Origin: Vibrio proteolyticus NBRC 13287
Lineage (GTDB): Bacteria > Pseudomonadota > Gammaproteobacteria > Enterobacterales > Vibrionaceae
Direction: 5' to 3'
Assembly: GCF_000467125.1 (NCBI RefSeq)
Contig: NZ_BATJ01000011.1
Span: 124,001 to 188,000, forward strand
Length of the DNA: 64,000 nt
In this document: in pieces, positions 34,850-43,282 of the stretch
How the letters are laid out: the number at the start of each line of letters is the position of its first letter
Numbering within the stretch: the first letter of the stretch is position 1
The notes under the pieces: generated by a model
Told to the model about the DNA's origin: nothing
Databases searched by the model: none
The model's input: the letters and a program-made list of their open reading frames with translations, nothing else
Translations under genes and position numbers: made by a program

Positions 34850-36331
34850 TTAGCGATTGGACTCAGCGTTAGCGAGTGTACGGATTTCAATATTTGGTTG
34901 AGGGGTTACCGGCGCCAGTTGTTTCACCCAGGCTTCAATGTGTTGTCGTTTCGGGCGTCCGTTGTCAGTAAACCAATCTGGCCGCTGGCGCAGGTCATTG
35001 ACCACGATCAGACGTCCAATGCGGGCATAATCTGGCAATGTGGCATTCAGCTGAACGATTTTCTCTTCCAGTGACGGCTGTCGAGTAGTCACCGCGGTCA
35101 AACTTGCTTCGGCATCGCCGGTGACAATCAAGGTGCTGCCGGGAAGGAAGATCTGAGCCTGGGATTCAATCCATTCCGGAGAAATGTTGCGTCCGTAACT
35201 GGTGATGATTTGATTTTTCTTTCGGCCCATCAGATGTACAAAGCCGTCGGTATCAATGGCGGCTAAATCGCCGGTCGGTAGCCAGGTCTGCTGAAAGGGC
35301 TCGCCAAGGTATCCGAGTGCGATATTGCCTCGTACCAGCAGCTCTCCGCTCTTATCAACACGGATCTCGACATGCTCCAGTACCTGACCGCAACTGCCGG
35401 GTCGAAATGCATGCGGGGTATTGAGGCTGACAACAGATGCGCATTCCGACAGGCCATAACCTTCATAGGCCGGAATGGACAATTGATGCGCAGTTTGCAT
35501 CAGTTCAGGGGCCACCCGGGCTCCGCCGACCGCCACAAATCGTAGTGGCTTAGCCAGGACAGGTTGTGCCTGAATGATATGGATCAGCGCCATCAGCAGT
35601 GCGGGCGTTAACACTAAGCTGGCCGGCTGGTACCTAGCCAGCGCTGACGCCAGGGCAGTGGCATCGAACTGACTGGAACCGGTCAGTCCCACATGAGGAC
35701 CACAGAAAATCGTACTGGTCACGCCAGCAAGCAGAGGCACGTATATGCCAGTGATGTTTTCCAACAAGGTGGAAAGGGGCAGTAGCACCAAGTGTGTTTT
35801 GTGGTGCGCGTCCATCTTTGCGGCCAGCGCTGTCGTGACGTTTGTCAGGTTAGTATTGCTCAGGCACACCCCTTTAGGAGCGCCGGTGGAGCCGGAAGTA
35901 AACGTGATTTTGCTGGTGCCGGCGAGGCGTTCGGCGTGAACTGCGAACGGATTACGCCGCACCGACAGATGACTGAGTTCCTCAATCTCGTCTCCCTGAC
36001 CTGGCCAGTCACCAATCAGCAGGTCAGCACCGGATGCCAGTAAGGTATGCTGGGTTTGCGTGTCGGAGAAAAACGTCGGTACGGGCACGATGGCAATACC
36101 CGCTTGCATGGCTGCCAGATCCACCACGACCCAGTCAAGGCTGTTTTCAGCGCGTAGCGCGATGCACTGAGGTGCCAAACGACGCAGTTGTTCGGCTACC
36201 CAATCGACTTGCTCAGCCAGCTGTTGGTAAGTCAGAGAGTGCGGGTTCTGCTGTGCGTCGTGGCCAAAAAAGGCCAGTTTTTCTGGAGTCTGACGGGCAT
36301 GATGAGCCAGCGCATTGAGAATAGCGTTCAT
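34850..36331 (-). CDS. AMP-binding acyl-CoA synthetase-like ligase
   Basis: 493-residue ANL-superfamily adenylating enzyme. The P-loop-like A3 motif is FTSGSTGAPKGV near residue 142, A5 is EGYGLSECASVVSLN near 290 and A7/A8 are WLPTGDLAAIDTDGFVHLMGRKKNQI near 365, with a C-terminal lysine in NGRPKRQ (residues 457-463). It activates a carboxylic acid as acyl-AMP, and then to a thioester or on to an acceptor. No carrier protein gene is adjacent. It starts one base after the haemolysin-family gene stop. Substrate unknown. Confidence 0.88.
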   Translation of the reverse strand: MNAILNALAHHARQTPEKLAFFGHDAQQNPHSLTYQQLAEQVDWVAEQLRRLAPQCIALRAENSLDWVVVDLAAMQAGIAIVPVPTFFSDTQTQHTLLASGADLLIGDWPGQGDEIEELSHLSVRRNPFAVHAERLAGTSKITFTSGSTGAPKGVCLSNTNLTNVTTALAAKMDAHHKTHLVLLPLSTLLENITGIYVPLLAGVTSTIFCGPHVGLTGSSQFDATALASALARYQPASLVLTPALLMALIHIIQAQPVLAKPLRFVAVGGARVAPELMQTAHQLSIPAYEGYGLSECASVVSLNTPHAFRPGSCGQVLEHVEIRVDKSGELLVRGNIALGYLGEPFQQTWLPTGDLAAIDTDGFVHLMGRKKNQIITSYGRNISPEWIESQAQIFLPGSTLIVTGDAEASLTAVTTRQPSLEEKIVQLNATLPDYARIGRLIVVNDLRQRPDWFTDNGRPKRQHIEAWVKQLAPVTPQPNIEIRTLANAESNR

Positions 36332-36332
36332 A

Positions 36333-36947
36333 TCAGCCTCCGATGACTTTGTTGGTCAAACCCTGACGCTGGGCGCGCAGTAGCGTTAACCCTTGTTGCA
36401 GGTTGCCCGCCAGAATGCGTGGTTGATGCTGGTAATAGGTTCCCCATATGGTTCCTGCTTGTGGAATGCGGCTTGGGTCGGCTTCGGCTATCACTTGCGG
36501 ACGCAAACCTAAGCGCCGCATCAGCGCGTGCAATGGGTCGGTAGCGGTGAAAATGCACCATTCAAACCCTAGCTCGACTAAGGTTTCTGTCATCAGCAAA
36601 AAGTGCAGTGGCGAAATGCCATTGGTAAACGACGCCAACTGACCAAACTCAATCAACTGTGTCCTTTGGATATGGGTGTTAAAGGTGTGGCTCAACAGCA
36701 CATCAGCCTGTTCATCCAGATATTGTTCCAGAAACAGCGGCTCATTGTGTGCCATGCGAAAGCCGCACAGAGATTTAATTTCGTTGTCCATCATCAGTGC
36801 CATGAAAGCCGGCATAAATGAGCACAGTCTGGCATCAAAGGCTTGCTGATAACGACGAGTGATTTGCTGTGTGACCTCTGGCCACAGCGCATGATGGTGA
36901 TCCACGATTTCCAGATTGAGTGATGAAGCGGAACAGTCGTCTCTCAT
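36333..36947 (-). CDS. Thermostable haemolysin (delta-VPH, PF12261) family protein
   Basis: 204-residue protein of the thermostable haemolysin family named after delta-VPH of Vibrio. Family blocks are ITRRYQQAFDARLCSFMPAFMAL, EQYLDEQADVLLS and IEFGQLASFTNG. The fold is considered acetyltransferase-like (N-acyltransferase/LuxI-like clan), so a true haemolysin is doubtful and an acyl-transfer role in the operon is attractive. The start has GAGGG seven bases upstream; the frame runs 11 codons further. It is the first gene of the operon, 48 bases downstream of the CTTAAG direct repeat. Confidence 0.82.
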   Translation of the reverse strand: MRDDCSASSLNLEIVDHHHALWPEVTQQITRRYQQAFDARLCSFMPAFMALMMDNEIKSLCGFRMAHNEPLFLEQYLDEQADVLLSHTFNTHIQRTQLIEFGQLASFTNGISPLHFLLMTETLVELGFEWCIFTATDPLHALMRRLGLRPQVIAEADPSRIPQAGTIWGTYYQHQPRILAGNLQQGLTLLRAQRQGLTNKVIGG

Positions 36948-36994
36948 TCGTGTGCCCTCGTATTTGGTGAGTAATATCAAGTTAACGGGCGAAA

Positions 36995-37011
36995 CTTAAG
37001 AAAGACTTAAG
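36995..37011. promoter_or_regulatory. PmrA/QseB-type box (CTTAAG-N5-CTTAAG)
   Basis: CTTAAG-AAAGA-CTTAAG, two hexamers 11 bp apart, one helical turn. This is the form of direct repeat bound by PmrA/QseB-like regulators. It is 48 bp upstream of the first gene of the operon that encodes such a regulator, so autoregulation is likely. Since CTTAAG is its own complement the box reads the same on both strands. Confidence 0.65.
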
Positions 37012-37244
37012 GAACAGAATTTAAATGCCAAATTAATTTATCTGACTGAAAATAAAGATAAATTTAATATGAGACTGGAATGGATAGGGTGGTTATCCTC
37101 AGACCGGGAAGGGCGTAGCGCATGGGCGGTCGACAAAAAATAACTAAAAAGAAATGAAATTATGTATTTATGCGTTTTGTTGAGCATCCCTGTTGGCATT
37201 ACTTGATTACGATGAGCGAAAAAAACATCGTACGTAGAGAGTCA

Positions 37245-39059
37245 ATGATGCCAAATACCAAAAAAACAGCAGCCCGATTTGTCGCGGCTTATTATCCGCC
37301 GGTAGAGACACCCCAGTCTAAATGTCTGCCAACCAGGGAGACGGTCAGAGAAAAACCTCAGCCGAGTGCTCGCTTTCAGTGCGTACTGAGAATCTATACC
37401 GCTGAGGATGAACTGAGTCAGTACAGTGTAGGGCGAGGTCAGTGGAAACTGCTGACGAATACAAAAGGGGTTGCGCCTTTGGCCAACTGGGAAGTGAGCT
37501 CACAAGACGACGGGACCACGTTACTGACCGCGTCTTGCCATAAAGAAGCCAGTCGCAGGTTAGTGTATGAGTGGATTCGAGGGGCGGGTTATGGCAAACA
37601 GTATGAGGTCATGACCCGCCCCAAAGGCTCGTCTGACATCAATGCACAGTTTGTTCCCGTTAAACTGGCTTTGCTTCGTGACGGTGTCGCAGGCTGGCCA
37701 ACGCAAGGCTACTTCTATCATTTTATTGATGGAGCGCTGCAGGCTGAATGCCAGATTGCAGGCGAAGGTCGCTGGAGCTATCAGTTGCTCTGTTCGGACG
37801 AACGCGGGCTGGATGAGCGTCCGCTGTTCGAGCGCCATCTTTCGCATTTTTTGCTGCCCTATCGAATCGAGAACCATTCGCCGGGTGAGCAGTATTTACT
37901 GTATCGCCGTGAACGACTTTCCACTGAAGAGTGGGCCAGCCTCTCATCTTCATGGTTGGCTCAGCATGGACTTCGCCTGAATATGGACGCTGTCATTGCC
38001 GCGTTCAATGGCCCGTTGACGACAGAAGTTCGACAAGAAGATATTCCGCCAAGTGGTCACTTGCGAGTTGGCCATGTGTATCCGTTTGGAGATGTCTGGG
38101 GCCAATATCGCCATCCAGAACTGGCTCCTGAGCTGGTGCACATTCAGACGGATTCTTCTGTGAACCAACGTATGCCTGTCGTGATGGTGGGAGAATGGGA
38201 CGGAGAGGGGTACAGCACCGGTGAGCAGGTTTCGATGACACAATTGACCGGACGAGGGCCGTTTTACCTCAAAACGCCACGCGCACCACGAGCGAAGTTT
38301 TGGTTTTCGCGGATTGATCAAAGGGCAGAGTTTAGCGCGGAAAAAGCCTCTGAGCGTCTCAGTGACAGCGACCAACGGGATGTACTGGAGTGCAGTGATG
38401 GCACACAGATGACGTCGTTCAACAAATCAATGAACGCTTGGGTGACTCATTTCTGGGATGACAATCCACTGCCCGAAGAGCTGGATGTGCTTGTGTTGCA
38501 CAATGGTTATACCGGAGCGGCAGGCGTACGCATTGACCTGGATGAACTGGATCCGGGCCAGCAAATACTTGTGACGGGTGGAACATTGAGTGGCTGCACC
38601 ATGGTCACGGGTGTCAAAGGGCGGCAGTTTTACGCCTTGCATGCCGGGACAGCGATCTCTCCCAATGAGTGGAAAACAGGTCAGCACGGAGTGCGCGACA
38701 ATTATGCACTGCTTAAATTGATGATGCCTGAGAACGATCTGACGGCACCGCCTGAGTGGGATAATGATGGTATGCCAGCATTACTGGATTGTTTTTCTCA
38801 GGCAACCATGGCCTACAGCGGAAAGCCGGAAGCCAAAATGCAGCGTGCGGACGCGCGTTGTTTTAATTATTATCGGCCGGAAATTCTCTACAGTGTTTGT
38901 TGCTCGTTCTCACTGATCAAAAAGGACCGCCACGGTAACGTCAGTGTTGAGACGTTAACCGAACTGGGCGAGATCAGTCAGGACAGTTCTGCAGAGAATA
39001 AGAGTGTTTCTAATTTTGTTTATGAGGCGCGTGACACTCGGGTGAAAGTATTACTTTGA
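37245..39059 (+). CDS. Putative secreted toxin with MIX-like N-terminus and CNF-like deamidase domain
   Basis: About 604 residues. The first half matches the convergent neighbour (conserved FVPVKLAL, TQGYFYHFIDG, GRWSYQL, FLLPYRIE, VYPFGDVWGQY). The GYFYHF and LLPYR blocks recall the MIX motif of type VI effectors. The C-terminal third holds GTLSGCTMVTGVKG followed by FYALHAG: Cys451 and His466, 15 residues apart, the same spacing and LSGC context as Cys866/His881 of CNF1 glutamine deamidase. No signal peptide is seen. The start is uncertain: ATGs at 37170, 37212, 37245 and 37248 are possible. I prefer 37245/37248 because GAGAG precedes them and the paralogue begins at the same place. No immunity gene is next to it. 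Confidence 0.72.
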   Translation: MMPNTKKTAARFVAAYYPPVETPQSKCLPTRETVREKPQPSARFQCVLRIYTAEDELSQYSVGRGQWKLLTNTKGVAPLANWEVSSQDDGTTLLTASCHKEASRRLVYEWIRGAGYGKQYEVMTRPKGSSDINAQFVPVKLALLRDGVAGWPTQGYFYHFIDGALQAECQIAGEGRWSYQLLCSDERGLDERPLFERHLSHFLLPYRIENHSPGEQYLLYRRERLSTEEWASLSSSWLAQHGLRLNMDAVIAAFNGPLTTEVRQEDIPPSGHLRVGHVYPFGDVWGQYRHPELAPELVHIQTDSSVNQRMPVVMVGEWDGEGYSTGEQVSMTQLTGRGPFYLKTPRAPRAKFWFSRIDQRAEFSAEKASERLSDSDQRDVLECSDGTQMTSFNKSMNAWVTHFWDDNPLPEELDVLVLHNGYTGAAGVRIDLDELDPGQQILVTGGTLSGCTMVTGVKGRQFYALHAGTAISPNEWKTGQHGVRDNYALLKLMMPENDLTAPPEWDNDGMPALLDCFSQATMAYSGKPEAKMQRADARCFNYYRPEILYSVCCSFSLIKKDRHGNVSVETLTELGEISQDSSAENKSVSNFVYEARDTRVKVLL

Positions 39060-39068
39060 GTGCAAACT

Positions 39069-39095
39069 ACCCTGCGCGGAGCGTCCGCGCAGGGT
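39069..39095. terminator. Bidirectional terminator between the paralogous toxin genes
   Basis: ACCCTGCGCGGA and TCCGCGCAGGGT form a perfect 12-bp stem with a GCG loop. An outer GCAAACT/AGTTTGC pair (39062-39068 and 39102-39108) extends it into the stop region of the leftward gene. Confidence 0.75.
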
Positions 39096-39099
39096 CACA

Positions 39100-40854
39100 T
39101 CAGTTTGCCACGCGTTCTATCGTTGTGATGCCAGTGCTGACGACTCGAGAAGCCGGCGCAGCCTGCACTTGCGCCCAGTGCTGTTCTGATCTCAGTACTC
39201 TCGGGCGAATCTGATAATTTTGTATTGCCGGAGCGTGTTCCTGCCGCTGATAATGGATTTCCCATTTTCGTGCCGAGGCGTTGTACTTCATGAACGCAAA
39301 TGCGGTGATGTTCTCAATGGTGCTGTCACCATGCTGGTAGTAGCCATAGTCTCGGTAACTCATGTAGTTCAGCAAACCGTTACCATGCTCAGCCAGGTTG
39401 TTGTATTGGGTGTTTTCTTTCCCGCCTTCAACGTGATACACCCGCAGTGTGTTGTCATCCCACTCGTCGACAACAAAGGAGCATCCGCTAAAACTTGGCG
39501 TGAAAATGTATTGGGGGTCCCGATGCGGATTCGGATGCTTAGGCACATCCAGGAACTTACCTTGGGCAACCCAGTAGGCCAGTTGCGATGTGTTGTTGTC
39601 TGGTATTTCTCCGGCTGCCGTATCGACGATTTTCAATGCGCCGAGCGTGCCGTGATTGTGGCTGAATTGTAATCCGGTAAAGACCAGCTGTCCGCCATCC
39701 TGAATATCCTGACGGGTACTGGCGTGCAGAGTATTGAGTTGTCGGTTGAGCAAATCACAACTGACCGGTTGTTGGCCGAAATTACCCTTGAGCAGAGCGT
39801 CGGGTTTGACAGGCGAACCTGTTGCTTCCAGCGTGTCTTTTTTCATCATCTGAGGCGGCCGAGCGTTCGCAATGGTCCGTTCATCACCCGCCAGGATTCG
39901 GTTGGAGTGGACTGCGTCGATTTTGGCCACGTTAATCACAGGCAAGTTGTCGGGTACCGAGGCGTACATGATATGTAAGGCGTTGTCCGCAGCCTGGCGG
40001 TTGCTGTACTGCCCCCAGATATCGCCAAATGGGTACGCCGAGCCAACCTGATATTCAGTGATGACAGCTTTCACTGACTGGTCACTTTGTGGTCGCGCCC
40101 GCTTTTTGCAGCGGTGTTGACGCACGGCCGCAACGTTGTCCATATCAAGTCGGGTTGCGTGAGTATCCAGCCAGTTTGTGTCGATGGTAGCAAGAGTGTC
40201 TGCGTTTAGTTTGGTGCCACGGTAGAGCAAGTGCTGCGGAACGGCCGGTGATGATTCCACTTTGTAAGGCAACAGCAGCGTGGCTAACTGATGAGGTGAC
40301 TGGAGTTCATCGCTCAACTGATGAGCGTCGGAGCGGGTGATTTGAAACGTCCACCGCCCATCGCCCATCAGGCGGTATTCTTTGTTCAGGTGGCCATCAA
40401 TGAAGTGATAAAAATAGCCCTTTGTTACCCAGCACAAATAGTCGTCGACCTGCACGGCCAGTTTGACGGGCAAAAATTGCGCGTTGTTCACACCCGCACT
40501 TTGTCCGTTAGGTTGCAAGGTGTACTGTTCGGCCTGACCCGCGTTCTGAAACTGTTCGTGATAGAGGGTTTTTGGCTCTTGTACAAAGCAGCGCGCCGTT
40601 AACAGCGCGTGTCCGTCAGTGTCTGCGGTCTTAGTCCACTTGGTGATGGCAGGTTCGTTAGCAGTCCGGGCTAATGACCAAGTGCCTACTTGAAGCGGGG
40701 TCAGTTCATCTGGGGTACATAAGACTTTCAGGTTGCACTCATATTGCGGTGTGGGCGCAGGTTTTTCATTGACGATTCTGACTCCGGATGATGGAGCGCG
40801 AGGCGCTTCCTGAACAGGTTTATAGCCAGCTGGAACGTACTTTGGTTGCTTCAT
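39100..40854 (-). CDS. Paralogue of the MIX/CNF-like protein, deamidase-like
   Basis: 584 residues from the ATG (591 from a GTG at 40875); neither start has a strong ribosome binding site. The first 300 residues align with the convergent gene: YVPAGYKPV, NAQFLPVKLAV, TKGYFYHFIDGHLNKEYRL, ATLLLPYKVE, AYPFGDIWGQY. The C-terminal part is diverged but keeps FSGCSFVVDEW and LRVYHVEGG: Cys458 and His474, 16 apart, a CNF/BLF1-like Cys-His pair. It carries an insertion before the Cys (VAQGKFLDVPKHPNPHRD). Its residue 275-290 region has a basic patch (QHRCKKRARPQS). The pair probably arose by duplication and inversion with later change of specificity. Confidence 0.7.
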   Translation of the reverse strand: MKQPKYVPAGYKPVQEAPRAPSSGVRIVNEKPAPTPQYECNLKVLCTPDELTPLQVGTWSLARTANEPAITKWTKTADTDGHALLTARCFVQEPKTLYHEQFQNAGQAEQYTLQPNGQSAGVNNAQFLPVKLAVQVDDYLCWVTKGYFYHFIDGHLNKEYRLMGDGRWTFQITRSDAHQLSDELQSPHQLATLLLPYKVESSPAVPQHLLYRGTKLNADTLATIDTNWLDTHATRLDMDNVAAVRQHRCKKRARPQSDQSVKAVITEYQVGSAYPFGDIWGQYSNRQAADNALHIMYASVPDNLPVINVAKIDAVHSNRILAGDERTIANARPPQMMKKDTLEATGSPVKPDALLKGNFGQQPVSCDLLNRQLNTLHASTRQDIQDGGQLVFTGLQFSHNHGTLGALKIVDTAAGEIPDNNTSQLAYWVAQGKFLDVPKHPNPHRDPQYIFTPSFSGCSFVVDEWDDNTLRVYHVEGGKENTQYNNLAEHGNGLLNYMSYRDYGYYQHGDSTIENITAFAFMKYNASARKWEIHYQRQEHAPAIQNYQIRPRVLRSEQHWAQVQAAPASRVVSTGITTIERVAN

Positions 40855-40875
40855 ATAAGAGTGAAAGACGGACAC

Positions 40876-41191
40876 ACAATTTGGTTTGAGGATTTTAGCG
40901 GAAGCACGCGTTTAATGTTGCCTAAACCTCTAGGTGATTTGGCTGAATTGCCAGTCAAACGGTAACTGGTTGATTTTGTTCGAAATAAATGTGTTGGTTG
41001 ATTGGAAATGAGTGTCCTATTCAGAACATGGATGCTGTTATTGATTTTAATCGCAGTAAATCTGACTTTAAGTGTGATGGGTGTCTTCTTGTGCTTGGGG
41101 GCAACCGAATTTCTCGCTGGCCTTTCTCGGCATTATAACCAGAGATAAGGTCGAAACGGGGGAGATAGAGCACTTCCCCCTGTCATATTGA
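40876..41191. other. Intergenic region, no gene seen
   Basis: This 316-base gap holds the promoter of the leftward toxin-like gene on its left and the 3' region of the DgcA-type gene on its right. Near 41158-41180, GGGGGA and TCCCCC can form a 6-bp stem, which could end the leftward dgc transcript weakly. Nothing else was recognised. Confidence 0.5.
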
Positions 41192-42160
41192 CTATATCCA
41201 TAGCCGTCCACGATGGTATTGCAGACCGTCAGCACAATCCTGACCAAGCAGCACAGGCCCGTCGAGATCAACGATCTCGGCGCGTGTGGCCAGTGGCAGT
41301 GCGGCCTTCATTGCCATCGACGTCCCTAGCATACAACCCACCATGATGCTCATACCAAGACCGCGTGCTGCTTGCTCAAGCGCCAGAGCCTCAGTCAGGC
41401 CACCGCTCTTATCCAGTTTAATGTTGATCATTTCGTAACAGCCGGTCAGCCCTGGCAAATCGTCACGCGTGTGGCAGCTTTCGTCGGCGCACAAAGCTAC
41501 CGGATGGGCGATATTCCTCAATCTCTCGTCTTCACCTTTCATCACAGGTTGCTCAATCATGGCGATGTCCAGCTCGGCTAACCTGACAAACAGATCTGCC
41601 AAATCGAGGTGCGTCCAGGCTTCATTCGCGTCCACAATGATTTTGGTGCTCGGTACCGAAGCTCGTACCGCTTGTAAACGTTCAATAATCTGCTGTTCAT
41701 CGAGCTTGATTTTTAGTAATGAGGCGCCGCTTGCAACATACTCACTGGCTTGTTCAGCCATTGCGGATGGCGTATCCACGGACACCGTCATGGCCGTTTC
41801 TATGTTGGGCGAAATCGCGAAATACGGCGCCGGAAAGTGGCTGTCCGCCAGCGCTGCTTCGAGGCGCCACAACGCACAATCGAGCGCATTGCGTGCCGCG
41901 CCGGCGGGTTGTTGTTGCAGATCTTGTCTGGCCACATTGGGCGTCAAGTGTTGGATAGTGCGGCTGAACTGACGGATCTGCTCCTGCACTGAAGTGACCG
42001 ACTCGCCATAGCGGGGATAGGGGGTGCACTCTGCTTCACTTTGCAGGCCGTGATAATCCAGGGTCACCCGGACCACATCACAATGGGTACGAGCGCCTCG
42101 TGCAATACGAAACGCGCGCGCCATTTCAATAGAATGAGCCTGAGATTGAATACTTATCAT
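41192..42160 (-). CDS. dgcA: DgcA-like enolase-superfamily racemase/epimerase
   Basis: 322-residue enolase-superfamily enzyme of the dipeptide epimerase type. The catalytic lysines are in LLKIKLDE (KxK) and INIKLDKSGG; metal ligands are in IIVDANEAW, MIEQPV and CADESCH. Alone it would be called L-Ala-D/L-Glu epimerase. Coupled to the DUF1611 gene, it fits DgcA, which racemises N-acetyl-D-glutamate to the L form. Start chosen at the ATG with GGAGG nine bases upstream, four bases after the dgcN stop; the frame runs 19 codons further without homology. Confidence 0.85.
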   Translation of the reverse strand: MISIQSQAHSIEMARAFRIARGARTHCDVVRVTLDYHGLQSEAECTPYPRYGESVTSVQEQIRQFSRTIQHLTPNVARQDLQQQPAGAARNALDCALWRLEAALADSHFPAPYFAISPNIETAMTVSVDTPSAMAEQASEYVASGASLLKIKLDEQQIIERLQAVRASVPSTKIIVDANEAWTHLDLADLFVRLAELDIAMIEQPVMKGEDERLRNIAHPVALCADESCHTRDDLPGLTGCYEMINIKLDKSGGLTEALALEQAARGLGMSIMVGCMLGTSMAMKAALPLATRAEIVDLDGPVLLGQDCADGLQYHRGRLWI

Positions 42161-42164
42161 GCGT

Positions 42165-43181
42165 TTAATCCTCCGATGGCCAGGTGCGGATCGTGTCCGC
42201 AATCGATTGGATACCAAAGCGTACCGGATCCGTGACCGGTACCTGATAGTGCTCGCTCCATTGTGCGCACAAGGTTGCGGCTTGTTGACTATCTATTGCG
42301 CTGGTATTGAGACACATTCCGGCCAGGCGGACATTGGGATTGGTCACCCGCGCTGCCGCTAGATTGGCCGTGATGGTTTGTTCTATGGTGGGCAATGCCG
42401 CGTGGGGCAAATGGCGAATGTGCGCACGGCCTATCTCATGACACACTACCAGTGCATCTGGCTGTGCTCCGTGAAGTAAGCCCATACTTACGCCGGCAAA
42501 TGATGGGTTAAACAACGACCCCTGGCCTTCGATAATATCCCACTCGTGATCCGAAAATGCCGGGCTAATGGCTTCAACAGCGCCGGAAATAAAGTCAGCG
42601 ATCACCGCGTCAACCGCGATGCCGCGTCCTTCGATTAAAATGCCAGTCTGTCCGGTGGCCTGAAAGCGGGCCTTGACCCCCTGTTTGTTCAGCGCGTGCT
42701 CTAGTGCCAACGCCGAATACATTTTTCCTACTGAGCAGTCGGTACCAACGGTGAGCACTCGCTTACCGGCGCGCTTTTTGCCGTTGCCAACACTCAGTGG
42801 CAAATTATAATGACGCACATCGAAGAGGCGAGTTTTTCCTGCCTGTGCCAAATGCCGCAGTGCGTCAATGTCGTCAAGTCGCTGATGCATGCCCGAAGCA
42901 ATATCAAACCCTTGTTCCGCGGCGGCAATCAGTGTGGCTTGCCAGTTTGCCGGGATCACTCCTCCGGCGTTGGCGGTGCCGATAACCAGAGTACGGGCGC
43001 CTTGGTGTTTTGCCTGTGTCAGGCTGAGATCCGGCAGGCCAAGGGAGACGGTATCCGTTGTCAGACGAATTTGACCGAGGCAACTGTCGGGACGCCATTG
43101 ATGGATACCGCGCGCGGTTTTCGCAGCAATGGGATCGGTTACGTCACCGAGAAAAAGCAGGTAGGGTTGGGTGATGTTCAT
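42165..43181 (-). CDS. dgcN: DgcN-like N-acetyltransferase (DUF1611)
   Basis: 338-residue DUF1611 protein. After an N-terminal Rossmann-like domain it has a P-loop, RVLTVGTDCSVGKMYSALAL near residue 136, followed by GQTGILIEGRGIAVDAV and IIEGQGSLFNP. Marine-bacterial DgcN acetylates D-glutamate as the first step of D-glutamate catabolism, with DgcA acting next. The start is the ATG six bases after AAAGGA; an ATG two codons earlier is too close to it. It is 4 bases ahead of dgcA and 93 bases downstream of the LysR-type gene on the same strand. Confidence 0.82.
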   Translation of the reverse strand: MNITQPYLLFLGDVTDPIAAKTARGIHQWRPDSCLGQIRLTTDTVSLGLPDLSLTQAKHQGARTLVIGTANAGGVIPANWQATLIAAAEQGFDIASGMHQRLDDIDALRHLAQAGKTRLFDVRHYNLPLSVGNGKKRAGKRVLTVGTDCSVGKMYSALALEHALNKQGVKARFQATGQTGILIEGRGIAVDAVIADFISGAVEAISPAFSDHEWDIIEGQGSLFNPSFAGVSMGLLHGAQPDALVVCHEIGRAHIRHLPHAALPTIEQTITANLAAARVTNPNVRLAGMCLNTSAIDSQQAATLCAQWSEHYQVPVTDPVRFGIQSIADTIRTWPSED

Positions 43182-43259
43182 CAGCATTCCTTTGAGTTTG
43201 GTCTTGTCTCCTCACTCTAAGGCTGAGCCTTGCGCGTGCCGAATGCTTATTTGTTGCTC

Positions 43260-43282
43260 CCCTATAACGTGCGGTTATAGGG
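43260..43282. promoter_or_regulatory. LysR-type operator overlapping the regulator's stop codon
   Basis: CCCTATAAC-GTGCG-GTTATAGGG, a perfect 9-bp dyad with a five-base centre, of the T-N11-A type bound by LysR-family proteins (ATAAC-N5-GTTAT). It lies about 80 bp upstream of dgcN and spans the stop codon of the LysR-type gene. It could also act as an RNA hairpin, but no T-tract follows. Confidence 0.6.

Noticed and set aside
36333..36947. True membrane-damaging haemolysin
   Set aside because: No signal peptide or amphipathic pore segment; family fold is acyltransferase-like and it is embedded in a metabolic operon.
40876..41191. Immunity gene or secretion signal for the toxin-like pair
   Set aside because: No frame of sensible composition occurs in the flanking gaps, and neither protein has a hydrophobic N-terminus.
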